A stretch of DNA of 64,000 nt from Paenalicyclobacillus macrosporangiidus (GTDB taxonomy: Bacteria > Bacillota > Bacilli > Alicyclobacillales > Alicyclobacillaceae): the NCBI RefSeq assembly GCF_900116805.1, contig NZ_FPBV01000009.1, forward strand, positions 62,001 to 126,000. Reading direction: 5' to 3'. Below the pieces are notes generated by a model, which was given only the letters and a program-made list of their open reading frames with translations, was not told where the DNA came from and ran no database searches. The position numbers were made by a program, and so were the translations under genes. Numbering within the stretch: the first letter of the stretch is position 1; each line of letters starts with the position of its first letter. Of the stretch, positions 15,619 to 23,847 are shown in pieces.

Positions 15619-15963
15619 ATGTTCCATGTATACAGACCGACATCCCGCTTCATGACCAGGGCGAGCACGATTTCATAGCATGCCTCGCTCAGGTACCGCC
15701 GTATGCCCGAAGTCGGAGTATGCACCAGCCCATTTGCACCTGAACCGGGTAACGCCGCCCGTGCCCATGAGTATGATGAACCATCACAATCACACAACGA
15801 CAGTGGTGGAGTTCACTGGAGTGGAATTTTCCACTCGAAGCGCGGTTTCCGCCAATGACTCCTGTCTTTGCCGGCGCAAAGGCGAGGGGTCTTTGGCTGA
15901 TTTCGCTTGCCCGCATCCACTCGCCCACGCGTCCGGTACACAACGATTCAGGAGGGTGGCCGG
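15619..15963. other. Intergenic region between the crcB riboswitch and the antiporter
   Basis: No gene is supported. It must hold the minus-strand crcB promoter (a TATACA hexamer just before the aptamer is a candidate) and the antiporter promoter. An operator-like inverted repeat lies at 15819-15836. No third fluoride aptamer was found. Confidence 0.5.
15819..15836. promoter_or_regulatory. Palindrome upstream of the antiporter gene
   Basis: GAGTGGAA-TT-TTCCACTC, a perfect 8-bp inverted repeat with a 2-base centre, about 128 bases before the antiporter start. It looks like a dimeric operator; the binding protein is unknown. Confidence 0.4.
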
Positions 15964-17127
15964 ATGGACAACGTGTGGATGGTCGCTTCGGTATGGATGG
16001 GGTTGGCGGTGGCGGCGAGTTTCATCTCGGTGCGGATTGGTATTTCAGTAGCGCTCATTGAGATCCTGGTCGGGGTATTCGGAGGAAACGTATTACATCT
16101 GCAGACGACGCCGTGGATCGACTTTTTGGCCAGTTTCGGATCCGTGTTGCTGACGTTTCTGGCCGGTTCAGAGATCGATCCCGCTTCCTTCCGGCGGCAT
16201 ATCCGGATCAGCATCCCCATTGGGATAGCCTCATTCTTGTTGCCGTTTGTGGGCGCCTGGCTATACGCGTATTACATCGCCGGCTGGTCGTTCGCAGCCG
16301 CCAAGTTGGCCGGGATAGCGCTCTCCACGACATCGGTCGCGGTGGTGTATGCGGTGATGGTGGAGACAGGTCTCAACCAGACCGATATTGGGAAAGCGAT
16401 TCTGGCGGCCTGCTTCGTAACCGACCTTGGTACGGTATTGGCGTTGGGGATATTATTTTCCGGGTTCAATCCCTGGATGGTTGTATTCCTGGTGGTGACC
16501 GCTGTGGCGTTGGTGTGCTTGCCCAAGTTGACGCGACTTGTCCTGGGGAGGCTCGGTGGACGTGTTCAGGAAGTGGAGACGAAGTTCCTGTTCCTCGTCC
16601 TATTTGCGCTCGGTGCCCTCGCAACAGTAGCGCAGAGCGAGGCCGTGCTTCCGGCGTACCTGGTTGGCTTAGTGCTCGCAGGAGTGTTTCAACACACACT
16701 GGTGTTGGGGAGGCGGCTTCGAGCGATCGCGTTTACGCTCCTGACCCCATTCTATTTTTTGAAGGCTGGATTGTACGTGTTGCTGCCCGCGGTGCGGCAC
16801 AACGCGTGGTTGATCGGAGTCTTCTTTACGCTGAAGATGGTCACCAAGGTGGCGGGAGTGCGACCGCTGACCGCCCTGTTCGGGTACACGCCGCGTGAAG
16901 GCAACTATACGACCGCCCTGATGGCGACTGGGCTGACGTTCGGCACCATCTCTTCGCTGTACGGTCTCAGCCATCAGATCATCAGCCAAACCCAATACAC
17001 GGTACTGGTTACCGTTGTCATCCTGAGTGCCCTCGTACCCACCCTCATCGCACAGAGGTGGTTCCAGCCGCGGGTGGACGGAGCCGCGAGCGCGGGAGAC
17101 GTGAAGTCAGTGTCGGACGAGATATAA
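15964..17127 (+). CDS. CPA-superfamily cation:proton antiporter (Kef/NhaS-type)
   Basis: 387-residue membrane protein with about 12 helices, no C-terminal RCK domain. The region FLAGSEIDPASFRRH and the helix-5 stretch ALSTTSVAVVYAVM are typical of CPA2-type Na+/H+ or K+/H+ antiporters. ATG 15964 follows AGGAGGG by seven bases. Antiporters of this superfamily are often found under fluoride riboswitches, so a role in ion or pH balance during fluoride stress is plausible, but no aptamer lies directly upstream here. A terminator follows. Confidence 0.85.
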   Translation: MDNVWMVASVWMGLAVAASFISVRIGISVALIEILVGVFGGNVLHLQTTPWIDFLASFGSVLLTFLAGSEIDPASFRRHIRISIPIGIASFLLPFVGAWLYAYYIAGWSFAAAKLAGIALSTTSVAVVYAVMVETGLNQTDIGKAILAACFVTDLGTVLALGILFSGFNPWMVVFLVVTAVALVCLPKLTRLVLGRLGGRVQEVETKFLFLVLFALGALATVAQSEAVLPAYLVGLVLAGVFQHTLVLGRRLRAIAFTLLTPFYFLKAGLYVLLPAVRHNAWLIGVFFTLKMVTKVAGVRPLTALFGYTPREGNYTTALMATGLTFGTISSLYGLSHQIISQTQYTVLVTVVILSALVPTLIAQRWFQPRVDGAASAGDVKSVSDEI

Positions 17128-17137
17128 GAAATACGGA

Positions 17138-17163
17138 AAGGCCAGCATTCACTCGCTGGCCTT
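17138..17163. terminator. Bidirectional terminator
   Basis: AAGGCCAGC (17138-17146) and GCTGGCCTT (17155-17163), 9-bp perfect stem, with CGTCTTTCC after it on the plus strand and TTTCCG on the minus strand. It separates the convergent antiporter and thioesterase genes. Confidence 0.8.
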
Positions 17164-17201
17164 CGTCTTTCCTGACGATGGGATGGGTGAGAACGTGTGG
17201 A

Positions 17202-17720
17202 TCACATTTCGTCCCAGAACTTCTCCGTCTTGAGACGGGCGGCCAACTGTTTGCTCTCCGCGCGGTGCTGCTTGCGCCGTTCCGCGCGTCGCGGTGCGGT
17301 CTCGTACAGCAGTCGCTCTTCCTCCGATTCCGGTTGCACGGGAGGAACCGGGACAGGCCGGCCTTGATCGTCGAGCGCCACGAAGGTCAAGAAGGCCGTG
17401 GCAGCGATCCGGCGCTCCCCCGTCTTGAGGTCTTCCGCCACCACCTTGACGAACACCTCCATCGAGGTGGTTCCGGTCCACGTGACATACGACGTCAGGC
17501 ACACCGAGTCGCTCTGCCGGATGGGGCACAGAAAATCGACCGAGTCGGTGGACGCCGTCACCACGTCGGTGCGGGCGTGGCGCGATGCGGAGATGGAGGC
17601 AATGTCGTCGATATATGCCATCAGCTTGCCGCCGAACAATGTGTTGTGATCGTTGAGATCGTTCGGGAACACGCGGCTGATCTTCACGCATCGGGATTCC
17701 CTGCAGAACTTCGGTTGCAC
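17202..17720 (-). CDS. Acyl-CoA thioesterase (YkhA/YciA-type hotdog)
   Basis: 172 residues with one hotdog domain. The catalytic region reads NDHNTLFGGKLMAYIDDIAS, with the asparagine-histidine and the acidic residues of this thioesterase class, then TDVVTASTDSVDFLCPI. A basic C-terminal tail (about 140-172) is common in Bacillus relatives. GTG 17720 follows GGAGGGG. Hydrolyses acyl-CoA in the cytosol; the chain-length preference cannot be read. Confidence 0.88.
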   Translation of the reverse strand: MQPKFCRESRCVKISRVFPNDLNDHNTLFGGKLMAYIDDIASISASRHARTDVVTASTDSVDFLCPIRQSDSVCLTSYVTWTGTTSMEVFVKVVAEDLKTGERRIAATAFLTFVALDDQGRPVPVPPVQPESEEERLLYETAPRRAERRKQHRAESKQLAARLKTEKFWDEM

Positions 17721-17852
17721 GACAACCCCTCCAGCCTGTTGATGAGCGGCGGGGGACCCTCGCCCCAGCCCTTCCCCAGTTTAGCCCATCCCGCCCCTCC
17801 CGCCAACCGGTGCGAGTGCGCCCTTGTCACGCGCGCCCGGCCCCCGGAAGAA

Positions 17853-17903
17853 CGTGAAATGCCGATGCCACCAGGCATCGGCATTTCATATCGGCATTTC
17901 ACG
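17853..17903. repeat. Three-arm inverted repeat downstream of the LysM-SleB gene
   Basis: GAAATGCCGATGCC (17856-17869) is perfectly complementary to GGCATCGGCATTTC (17874-17887, 14 bp, 4-base loop), and CGTGAAATGCCGA (17853-17865) is perfectly complementary to TCGGCATTTCACG (17891-17903, 13 bp). One arm can therefore pair with either of two partners. On the minus strand the structure ends in GTTCTTCC and probably terminates the LysM-SleB gene. Confidence 0.7.
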
Positions 17904-17939
17904 CGGAAGCGTACCGATTTTCCGGCCCGCCAGGGCGGA

Positions 17940-18692
17940 TCACTTGGCGAAATTGAGGTGTCCGAGTTTGGCGATCACCGGCCGCGACCACACCCAGCTG
18001 TGCGCCGGTGTCTGCGCCGGGTTGTAGAACACCATCGCCCCCGGTACCACGTCGCGGCCGTCGCGCAGCACCGCCTCGGCCGCCTTCTGGCTTTCCTCGT
18101 CCGGCTCCGAGTAGATGTATCCGTTCATCACCGGCTCGAATTGATAGTGGCCGCCCACCACCTGGAAGACCACGCTCTTGACGGTGTCCGGATAAGCCGG
18201 GTCGTGCATTCGGTGCACCACCACGTCGCCGACCGCAATCTTCGCCGCCAGCGGCTCGTCGCCCGCCTCCGCGTGAATGATATGCGCCATCCAGTACAGG
18301 TTGTCCGCCGTCGCCAATCCCGACGGCGCGGCGCTGGCCGGCAACCGCAGCGTGGCGCCCACCGGCAGATTCATTGGACGGACCCATGGATTGGCCGCCT
18401 GCAGGGTCTGCACAGACACGTGGTGCTGCCGCGCGATGGTCCACAGAGAATCGCCCTTGCGCACCACGTACGTATTCCTGTCCGGAACGTTGACCCGGGC
18501 GCCCACCGGCAGGTGCATCGGATCCACGTTCGGGTTGGCCTTTTGCACTTCCGCCAGCGACACCTGGTGCGCCCTGGCGATGGACCACAGCGATTCCCCC
18601 GGGCGCACGGTGACAACACTCGCCATCGCCTCCGGCGCGGCGGTCATCGACAGTACCGCAGCGGCCCCGCACAACCACGTCCTGAACGACAC
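17940..18692 (-). CDS. Secreted LysM-SleB cell-wall hydrolase
   Basis: 250 residues: signal peptide (about 1-24), two LysM repeats (VVTVRPGESLWSIARAHQVS and YVVRKGDSLWTIARQHHVS), then a Hydrolase_2/SleB domain from about residue 130, with MAHIIHAEAGDEP containing the presumed catalytic glutamate. The family hydrolyses peptidoglycan glycan strands (lytic transglycosylase type), often in spore cortex or in wall turnover. GTG 18692 is preceded by GAGGTGA at eight bases. Probably exported and bound to peptidoglycan by LysM. Stand-alone gene with the three-arm repeat downstream. Confidence 0.9.
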   Translation of the reverse strand: MSFRTWLCGAAAVLSMTAAPEAMASVVTVRPGESLWSIARAHQVSLAEVQKANPNVDPMHLPVGARVNVPDRNTYVVRKGDSLWTIARQHHVSVQTLQAANPWVRPMNLPVGATLRLPASAAPSGLATADNLYWMAHIIHAEAGDEPLAAKIAVGDVVVHRMHDPAYPDTVKSVVFQVVGGHYQFEPVMNGYIYSEPDEESQKAAEAVLRDGRDVVPGAMVFYNPAQTPAHSWVWSRPVIAKLGHLNFAK

Positions 18693-19051
18693 GACTCCAT
18701 CACCTCTCGTCTGCCTCCGGGGTTAGTTGTCGGGTTGGGGCACGAGCCGCCCCTCGCGCGCGGTGAGCGTCCACCCCGCACGATTCACCCCAAGGGAAAT
18801 CCCCTGTATGGCATCCCCCGTACTCCGACGCGCAGGCGCCGGAGATTCGGCTGATATGGATGTGAAGAGCAAGGCTCTTACAATTATACATAGAGAAACC
18901 AACCTGAGACGAGACTCAAATGTTGGGATTCGAGGAGGAGCCGTGCCAATGCGAAGCGGGCGGCCGCATTCCGCGGCCGCCCGGCGGTATCCGTCCGGTG
19001 CATCACCGTCCGTTATTCACCCGACGATTCATCCGACGCGATGGGAGTTGC
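18693..19051. other. Intergenic region between nrdJ and the LysM-SleB gene
   Basis: No gene is supported. A TATAAT at about 18888-18893 (minus strand) could serve the LysM-SleB gene but lacks a good -35. A perfect hairpin GGGCGGCCGC-attcc-GCGGCCGCCC at 18958-18982 is probably the 3' end signal of nrdJ, although there is no T-tract. Confidence 0.5.
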
Positions 19052-22000
19052 TCAACACTTGCTGAACCCGCACGCCTCGCATTCGTAACATCCGCCCGTC
19101 CGGACCAGGGCGTGCTGGTGGCAGTTGGGGCACAGGTCCTTCCCCACCGAGTACTCGCGCAGCGCCGGCCGCTCGACGTCCTCCGCGGCCGTCTCCTGTC
19201 CGCTCGCCCACTCCCGGAATGCCGCTTTGCGCAGCGGGAACGTCTCGGAGTGCTCAATCAGCGCCTTGGCGATGGCGTCCGGCACCGACGTGATGCGCCG
19301 GTCTCCGAAGCCGACCGAGTTCGATCCGCCAATCCCCGCGAAGTGCTTGACGAGCTCCGCTTCCTTGTTGGGATTGCGGGAATCCCGCAGGTACAGCGTG
19401 ATGGCGCGGCCCAACGCCTCGTTGGCGGCATACACATCGCTGCCCGCCTTGCCGATGTTGACGAACATCTCGAGGGCGACGTGCTCTTCCGGATCGTCGT
19501 TGATGGTGATGTACGCTTTGCCCAACGGCGTCTCCTTCTTGTACGTCGCACCGTACAGCACGTCCGGACGGCGGCGCTTCTGATAGACCGGCTGTTTCGG
19601 GGCCTCGGCGCCGCCGTGATCGGCCGCCGGCGCCACCTCCCGCACCTCGGTCTCCTCTGCCTTCGCGTCCGCCTTATCCTCGGCCTTCAACGACAGCACC
19701 TGTTCCGAACGGGACCCGTCGCGGTAAATGGTGATGCCTTTGCAGCCCAGGGCATACGCCAAGTCGTACAGCCGCTTGGTATCCTCCACCGTGTAGGAGT
19801 TCGGCGCATTGCACGTCTTCGAGATGGAGCTGTCGATCCACTTCTGCAGAGCCGCCTGTACGCGCACGTGATCCTCGGGCGTGAGTTCCATGGCCGTCAC
19901 GAAGTAGTCGGGCAGCCGTTCTGCACCCGGATGGGTGTCGTAGTACTCCTGCACGATGGCCGCGTTCTCCTCGAACATGCCGAGCCGGGAGTTGCGGAAG
20001 TACGACCACGCGTAGTACGGTTCGCACCCGGTCGAACACCCGACCATCGTCCCCGTGGTGCCGGTCGGCGCGATGGTCATCAGCGTGACGTTGCGCACCC
20101 CGTGGCGCCGCACCGCTTCCGCCACGTGCGGTCGCTCCTCGGCCATCCGCCGCATGTAGCCCGACGCCAGGAACTTCTCCGCGTCGAACGCCGGGAAGGG
20201 ACCGTTCTCCTTGGCGATCTCGACGGACTCCAGGTAACACCACTCGGCCATCAGGCCCATCAGGACGTCGATGAACTTCACCGACTCCTCCGATCCGTAG
20301 CGGATGCCGCAGTACAGCAGGAGGTCATGCAGACCCATGATACCGAGCCCCACGCGCCGCTCCTGCATCTGGTTGCGCCGGTTCTCCTCGAACGGATAGT
20401 ACGTGGCGTCAATCACCGCGTCCTGGAACCGGATGCCCGTGCGGGTGGTCTCCTCCAGCGCCTCCCACTTCACGTGGTGCAGGAAAAACTCCGCCTTCTC
20501 CGCGTCGAAGTGCTTGGTCAGCCAGGAGCGGACATACGCTTCCTTTTCCTTATCGGCGAATTCCACCCGCTTTCCGCAGTCCGCAAACCCGACCGCGAAC
20601 TTGCTCAACACCACCGCGCCCAGGTTGCAGATGCCGTTGGCCGGCAGCGGTTGCTCGCCGCACGGATTGGTCGCCACCAACGGATTGAAATACCACGAAT
20701 TGCTCATCCGGTTTGCCCGCCCGAGGAAGACCACGCCGGGCTCCGCCGACTTCCACGCCGACAGCACCAGCTCGTCCCACAGCGCATCGGCCGCGAGCGA
20801 GTCCGTGACCTCGAAGGGCTTGCCCGCCCCCACCCAGGTGTCGAAATCTCCGTCGAACGCCTGCCAGTGCTCTTTCGGCACGAAGCCGATGGGCCACCGC
20901 TCACCCTTCTCCTTGGCCTCCATGAAGCGTTCTGAGATTCCGACCGAGATGTTGGCCCCGGTGATGACCCCGTCGACCTGTTTACAGCGGATGAATTTCA
21001 GCACATCGGCATGGCGGTCGTTGAGAATCAGCATCAGCGCGCCGCGCCGGGATCCCCCCTGCAGGGTCAACTGGCAGCCGACGCTCATGATCTCGCCGAC
21101 GCCGACCGGGCCAAACCCTTCTCCGAACACCTGATTGCCCTTGTCGTACAGGGTGCCCCAGGAGTACGCGCCCGAGCTGCGTCCGTTGACCCCGCGCACG
21201 TAGCTGTAGCGGGGACGCAGGGAGGACAGGATGACGGACACCTGTTTGCCCTCCGCCATCCGCTCCCACATGTCACCGAGCGTCGCGGCGATGGTGCTGC
21301 GCTGATCGCCCGGGACGAGCACCGTGCCGATGACGTCGCTCAACACCAGCGCGCCGCTGGCCAGAATCGACTCGTACAGGCGCCGTGCCGGTGTGGGCTC
21401 CTGCCAGTTGACGGGCAAATCTTGCTCCAGCCAGTCTTCGAGGCGGCCTGTCCACACGTCGTCGTACCCTTCGACACTCGTCTCCGGGAAGCCGAACCGC
21501 CACTCCGCGTCTTCCTCGACCGCCCGCAGGAACTCGCGGTTCACCCGCACCACCTTGGTGCTGTTCGGATACTCCGCCTGCAGGAACTCAAGCAGGTCGG
21601 GATGCCAGACGTCAAGTACGAGATGCAGATAGGGCCGCCGTGAACCCGGGAACACCGGGATATAGGTGCCCTGTGGCGGAATGCGCGACAGGTTCATCCC
21701 GACGCCGCCGCTCCTCGCCTGGATCTCCAGGGTCTGCCCGAACGCCTCCGCGTATTCGCGCATGGTCGGTCCCACGCTCGGGATGACGAAACAGTTGTAG
21801 CTCGTCACCTGCATCCCTGTGCCGAGCGACGCGTTGATGCGCCCGCCGGGAACGTACTTCCATCCGCACTGCAATTGGTAAAACCGCTCCGCCCACCGCT
21901 CCGGGTCGCGCGTGACCGCCGCGGCCCCTGTGGCCACCCGTCGCCACATCTCGCGCGGTGAGGTCTCCAGCAGCACGTCCACCTGGTGATGCGGCAGTTC

Positions 22001-22246
22001 CTCGCGGTGGCCGTCCTTCAGCTCCACGGTCACCGTTTTCCGCGCATCGTCGATGGCGACGACGCGGGCCAGCTCGTGGTAAGCCCGTTTTTTGTCGAGT
22101 ACGGCCACCACCAGGGATCCGACCTTCAACGTCTCCTTACGCACATCCTTGAGCAGGTACCGGTCCGCCACGATGCGCTCTCCCGTCGCGCCCAACCGGT
22201 CCTCCTCGGTGAACGGCAGCATGCTCTCCTCCGTCGCTTTGACCAT
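19052..22246 (-). CDS. nrdJ: Adenosylcobalamin-dependent class II ribonucleotide reductase
   Basis: 1064 residues; reduces ribonucleotides to deoxyribonucleotides using adenosylcobalamin as radical source, independent of oxygen. Clear marks are ATNPCGEQPL in the middle, APTGTTG and CSTGCEPYY in the finger-loop region, and a Cys-rich C-terminus (CPNC, CYECEACGFSKC) that relays electrons. The length fits the long bacterial type with an N-terminal extension. ATG 22246 follows GGGGAGGCGG. It is 73 bases downstream of nrdR on the same strand, with a CGCCGGC hairpin (22260-22280) just before the ribosome site, so both are probably one unit repressed by NrdR. No class Ia or III genes are in the window. 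Confidence 0.96.
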   Translation of the reverse strand: MVKATEESMLPFTEEDRLGATGERIVADRYLLKDVRKETLKVGSLVVAVLDKKRAYHELARVVAIDDARKTVTVELKDGHREELPHHQVDVLLETSPREMWRRVATGAAAVTRDPERWAERFYQLQCGWKYVPGGRINASLGTGMQVTSYNCFVIPSVGPTMREYAEAFGQTLEIQARSGGVGMNLSRIPPQGTYIPVFPGSRRPYLHLVLDVWHPDLLEFLQAEYPNSTKVVRVNREFLRAVEEDAEWRFGFPETSVEGYDDVWTGRLEDWLEQDLPVNWQEPTPARRLYESILASGALVLSDVIGTVLVPGDQRSTIAATLGDMWERMAEGKQVSVILSSLRPRYSYVRGVNGRSSGAYSWGTLYDKGNQVFGEGFGPVGVGEIMSVGCQLTLQGGSRRGALMLILNDRHADVLKFIRCKQVDGVITGANISVGISERFMEAKEKGERWPIGFVPKEHWQAFDGDFDTWVGAGKPFEVTDSLAADALWDELVLSAWKSAEPGVVFLGRANRMSNSWYFNPLVATNPCGEQPLPANGICNLGAVVLSKFAVGFADCGKRVEFADKEKEAYVRSWLTKHFDAEKAEFFLHHVKWEALEETTRTGIRFQDAVIDATYYPFEENRRNQMQERRVGLGIMGLHDLLLYCGIRYGSEESVKFIDVLMGLMAEWCYLESVEIAKENGPFPAFDAEKFLASGYMRRMAEERPHVAEAVRRHGVRNVTLMTIAPTGTTGTMVGCSTGCEPYYAWSYFRNSRLGMFEENAAIVQEYYDTHPGAERLPDYFVTAMELTPEDHVRVQAALQKWIDSSISKTCNAPNSYTVEDTKRLYDLAYALGCKGITIYRDGSRSEQVLSLKAEDKADAKAEETEVREVAPAADHGGAEAPKQPVYQKRRRPDVLYGATYKKETPLGKAYITINDDPEEHVALEMFVNIGKAGSDVYAANEALGRAITLYLRDSRNPNKEAELVKHFAGIGGSNSVGFGDRRITSVPDAIAKALIEHSETFPLRKAAFREWASGQETAAEDVERPALREYSVGKDLCPNCHQHALVRTGGCYECEACGFSKC

Positions 22247-22319
22247 GTCTCCGCCTCCCCGCCGGCCATGAATGCCGGCGCTTGCTCCATTATGTACAGC
22301 TGTCGGACGCGCACGACCC

Positions 22320-22805
22320 TCAATTCCCCGGCTTGGTTCTCCCCGCCGTCTCTTGCAGCAGCGAGAGGACCTCCTGCGCCAGTGTCTCCACATCCCGAAA
22401 CTGCCTGTACACGCTGGCAAAACGCACATACGCCACCCCGTCCAGGGCGCGCAGCTCTTCCATCACCCGTTCCCCGATGACCGATGAAGGCACTTCGCGC
22501 TCGAATTCCAGGCGCAGGCGGCGATCAATCCGCTCGACGACCTGTTCCACCTGCTCCGCCGAGATGGGACGTTTTTCGCACGCCTTCATCAACCCGCGGT
22601 ACAGCTTCTCATAGGAGAACTCCTCGCGCTTGTTGTCCTTCTTCACCACCATCAGGGGGCGTTGTTCGATCCGCTCGTACGTGGTGAATCTGCGGCCACA
22701 AGACGGATTGGTGCACTCCCGCCGGCGCCGGATGGTGGTGCCGTCCTCGCTCGCCCTGGACTCAATCACGCGTGAATTGTCGGTCTCACAGTAGGGACAG
22801 CGCAT
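22320..22805 (-). CDS. nrdR: Transcriptional repressor NrdR
   Basis: 161 residues. The N-terminal zinc ribbon has MRCPYC and CTNPSCGRRFTTYE; the ATP-cone that senses ATP/dATP follows (LMVVKKDNKREEFSYEKLYRGL). NrdR represses ribonucleotide reductase operons when dATP is high. ATG 22805 follows AGAGGCGG. It is first in the nrdR-nrdJ unit, and NrdR-type boxes surround its own promoter, so it probably autoregulates. Confidence 0.96.
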   Translation of the reverse strand: MRCPYCETDNSRVIESRASEDGTTIRRRRECTNPSCGRRFTTYERIEQRPLMVVKKDNKREEFSYEKLYRGLMKACEKRPISAEQVEQVVERIDRRLRLEFEREVPSSVIGERVMEELRALDGVAYVRFASVYRQFRDVETLAQEVLSLLQETAGRTKPGN

Positions 22806-22916
22806 GATTGCCGCCTCTCTTCCGGGATGGCGGCCGCGGCGGCCATCGAGGCCGCCGCAAGCCGCGTGGAGCAGACGGGCGCTCGGCGCCCGCCGTCCGA
22901 ACAGGTTACCATAATC

Positions 22917-22980
22917 CCATATATCTAGTGTGCGCATCCGGTTCATGGCCCATTATACACACCAGATATATGGTTCGCAA
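22917..22980 (-). promoter_or_regulatory. nrdR-nrdJ promoter with two NrdR-type boxes
   Basis: On the minus strand TTGCGA (22975-22980), a 17-base spacer and TATAAT (22952-22957) make a sigma-A promoter. CACACCAGATATATGG (22958-22973) fills the spacer. A second copy in inverse orientation, CCATATATCTAGTGTG (22917-22932), lies about 15-30 bases after the start point. The two match in 15 of 16 positions as an inverted pair, centres 41 bases apart, and resemble the ACAC-AT-rich-GTGT NrdR box. Repression by blocking the promoter is the likely mechanism. Confidence 0.8.
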
Positions 22981-23008
22981 GTCTGCCGGGACCGGCCCGT
23001 CCGATGGC

Positions 23009-23818
23009 TCACGGGAGGAACAGATCCGCCACCGACGGGTGAACCTCGTCCGGTTCCAGCGGCGTGGAGGCAGACTCCGTCTCCGCGTACTGAACCCCGC
23101 TTTGCACCTGTACCGTGTACACGCCGGCGAGCTTCCCCGCCAAGACGTCCGTCCGCCGGTTGTCGCCGATGAGCAGGACCCCGTCCGGGTCCAGCCCGTA
23201 GCGCTGGAGCGCAAACTGAACGAAATCGGGGTTGGGTTTTCCCGCGACGTACGGACGAATCCCCGTCGCGGTCTCGATGAACGCCCCGAGGGCGCCGTTG
23301 CCAGGCACAAACCGATCCCCCGCCGGCAGCCGCACATCGCCGTTCGTCAAGATGAAGGCGCCCAGCCGCGACACCTCGGCACACACCGCCGTCAGGCGGC
23401 GGTACGTGATCTCCGGATCGAGCCCGACCACGACGGCCGCCACGCCGGGATGGCCGTCGTGCTCCGGCGTACCCAATTCCACCGCCCGGTGCCCGAATTC
23501 CACGAGTGCCTCGCGCACGCCGTCCAGCCCGACGAAACCGATGTACGCCGGTCCGAACCGCTCCCGCAGCTGGTGCGCGGAGGCCTCCGCCGACGTGCAC
23601 ACCTCATCCGGCTCCGCGGTGATGCCCATGCGGTTCAGTTTGTCCGCCACCTGACGGGGGGTGCGCGTCGAATTGTTCGTCAGAAACACCGGCCGGATGC
23701 CCCGCCGGCGCAGCCGCTCGACGAATTCCGGCGCCCCGGGCACCACCTCGTCGCCGCGGTAGAGGGTGCCGTCGAGATCCAACAACGCCGCTTGCCACGC
23801 TCGTTCCCCATGCCGCAT
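23009..23818 (-). CDS. HAD-IIA family phosphatase (NagD-like)
   Basis: 269 residues. Motif I is LLDLDGTLYRGDEVV, motif II is FLTNNSTRTP, the C2a cap follows and the C-terminal GKPNPDFVQFAL plus GVLLIGDNRRTDV give motifs III and IV. The length is standard for NagD / 4-nitrophenylphosphatase types. Cytosolic sugar- or nucleotide-phosphate phosphatase; substrate unknown. ATG 23818 with a GGAGAGA site, 30 bases downstream of the adenosyltransferase gene, so probably co-transcribed. Confidence 0.9.
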   Translation of the reverse strand: MRHGERAWQAALLDLDGTLYRGDEVVPGAPEFVERLRRRGIRPVFLTNNSTRTPRQVADKLNRMGITAEPDEVCTSAEASAHQLRERFGPAYIGFVGLDGVREALVEFGHRAVELGTPEHDGHPGVAAVVVGLDPEITYRRLTAVCAEVSRLGAFILTNGDVRLPAGDRFVPGNGALGAFIETATGIRPYVAGKPNPDFVQFALQRYGLDPDGVLLIGDNRRTDVLAGKLAGVYTVQVQSGVQYAETESASTPLEPDEVHPSVADLFLP

Positions 23819-23847
23819 GATGTCTCTCCACTCCCTGTCTGCGTCTG

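Noticed and set aside
15619-15963. Third fluoride riboswitch before the antiporter
   Set aside because: No GGTGATGG-type aptamer start or matching TGATGGC block on the plus strand.
17853-17903. Repeats as a possible CRISPR remnant
   Set aside because: Only three arms, directly complementary with 3-4 base loops and no spacers; fits a terminator-like structure.
17058-18854. 598-codon plus-strand frame
   Set aside because: Antisense to the thioesterase and LysM-SleB genes; crosses a terminator.
18920-20935. 671-codon open frame on the plus strand
   Set aside because: Lies wholly antisense to nrdJ, has Arg/His/Pro-rich random composition and no ribosome site; a by-product of GC-rich codon use.
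22247-22319. Possible cobalamin riboswitch before nrdJ
   Set aside because: The gap is only 73 bases and has a simple hairpin; no B12-box-like sequence was seen.
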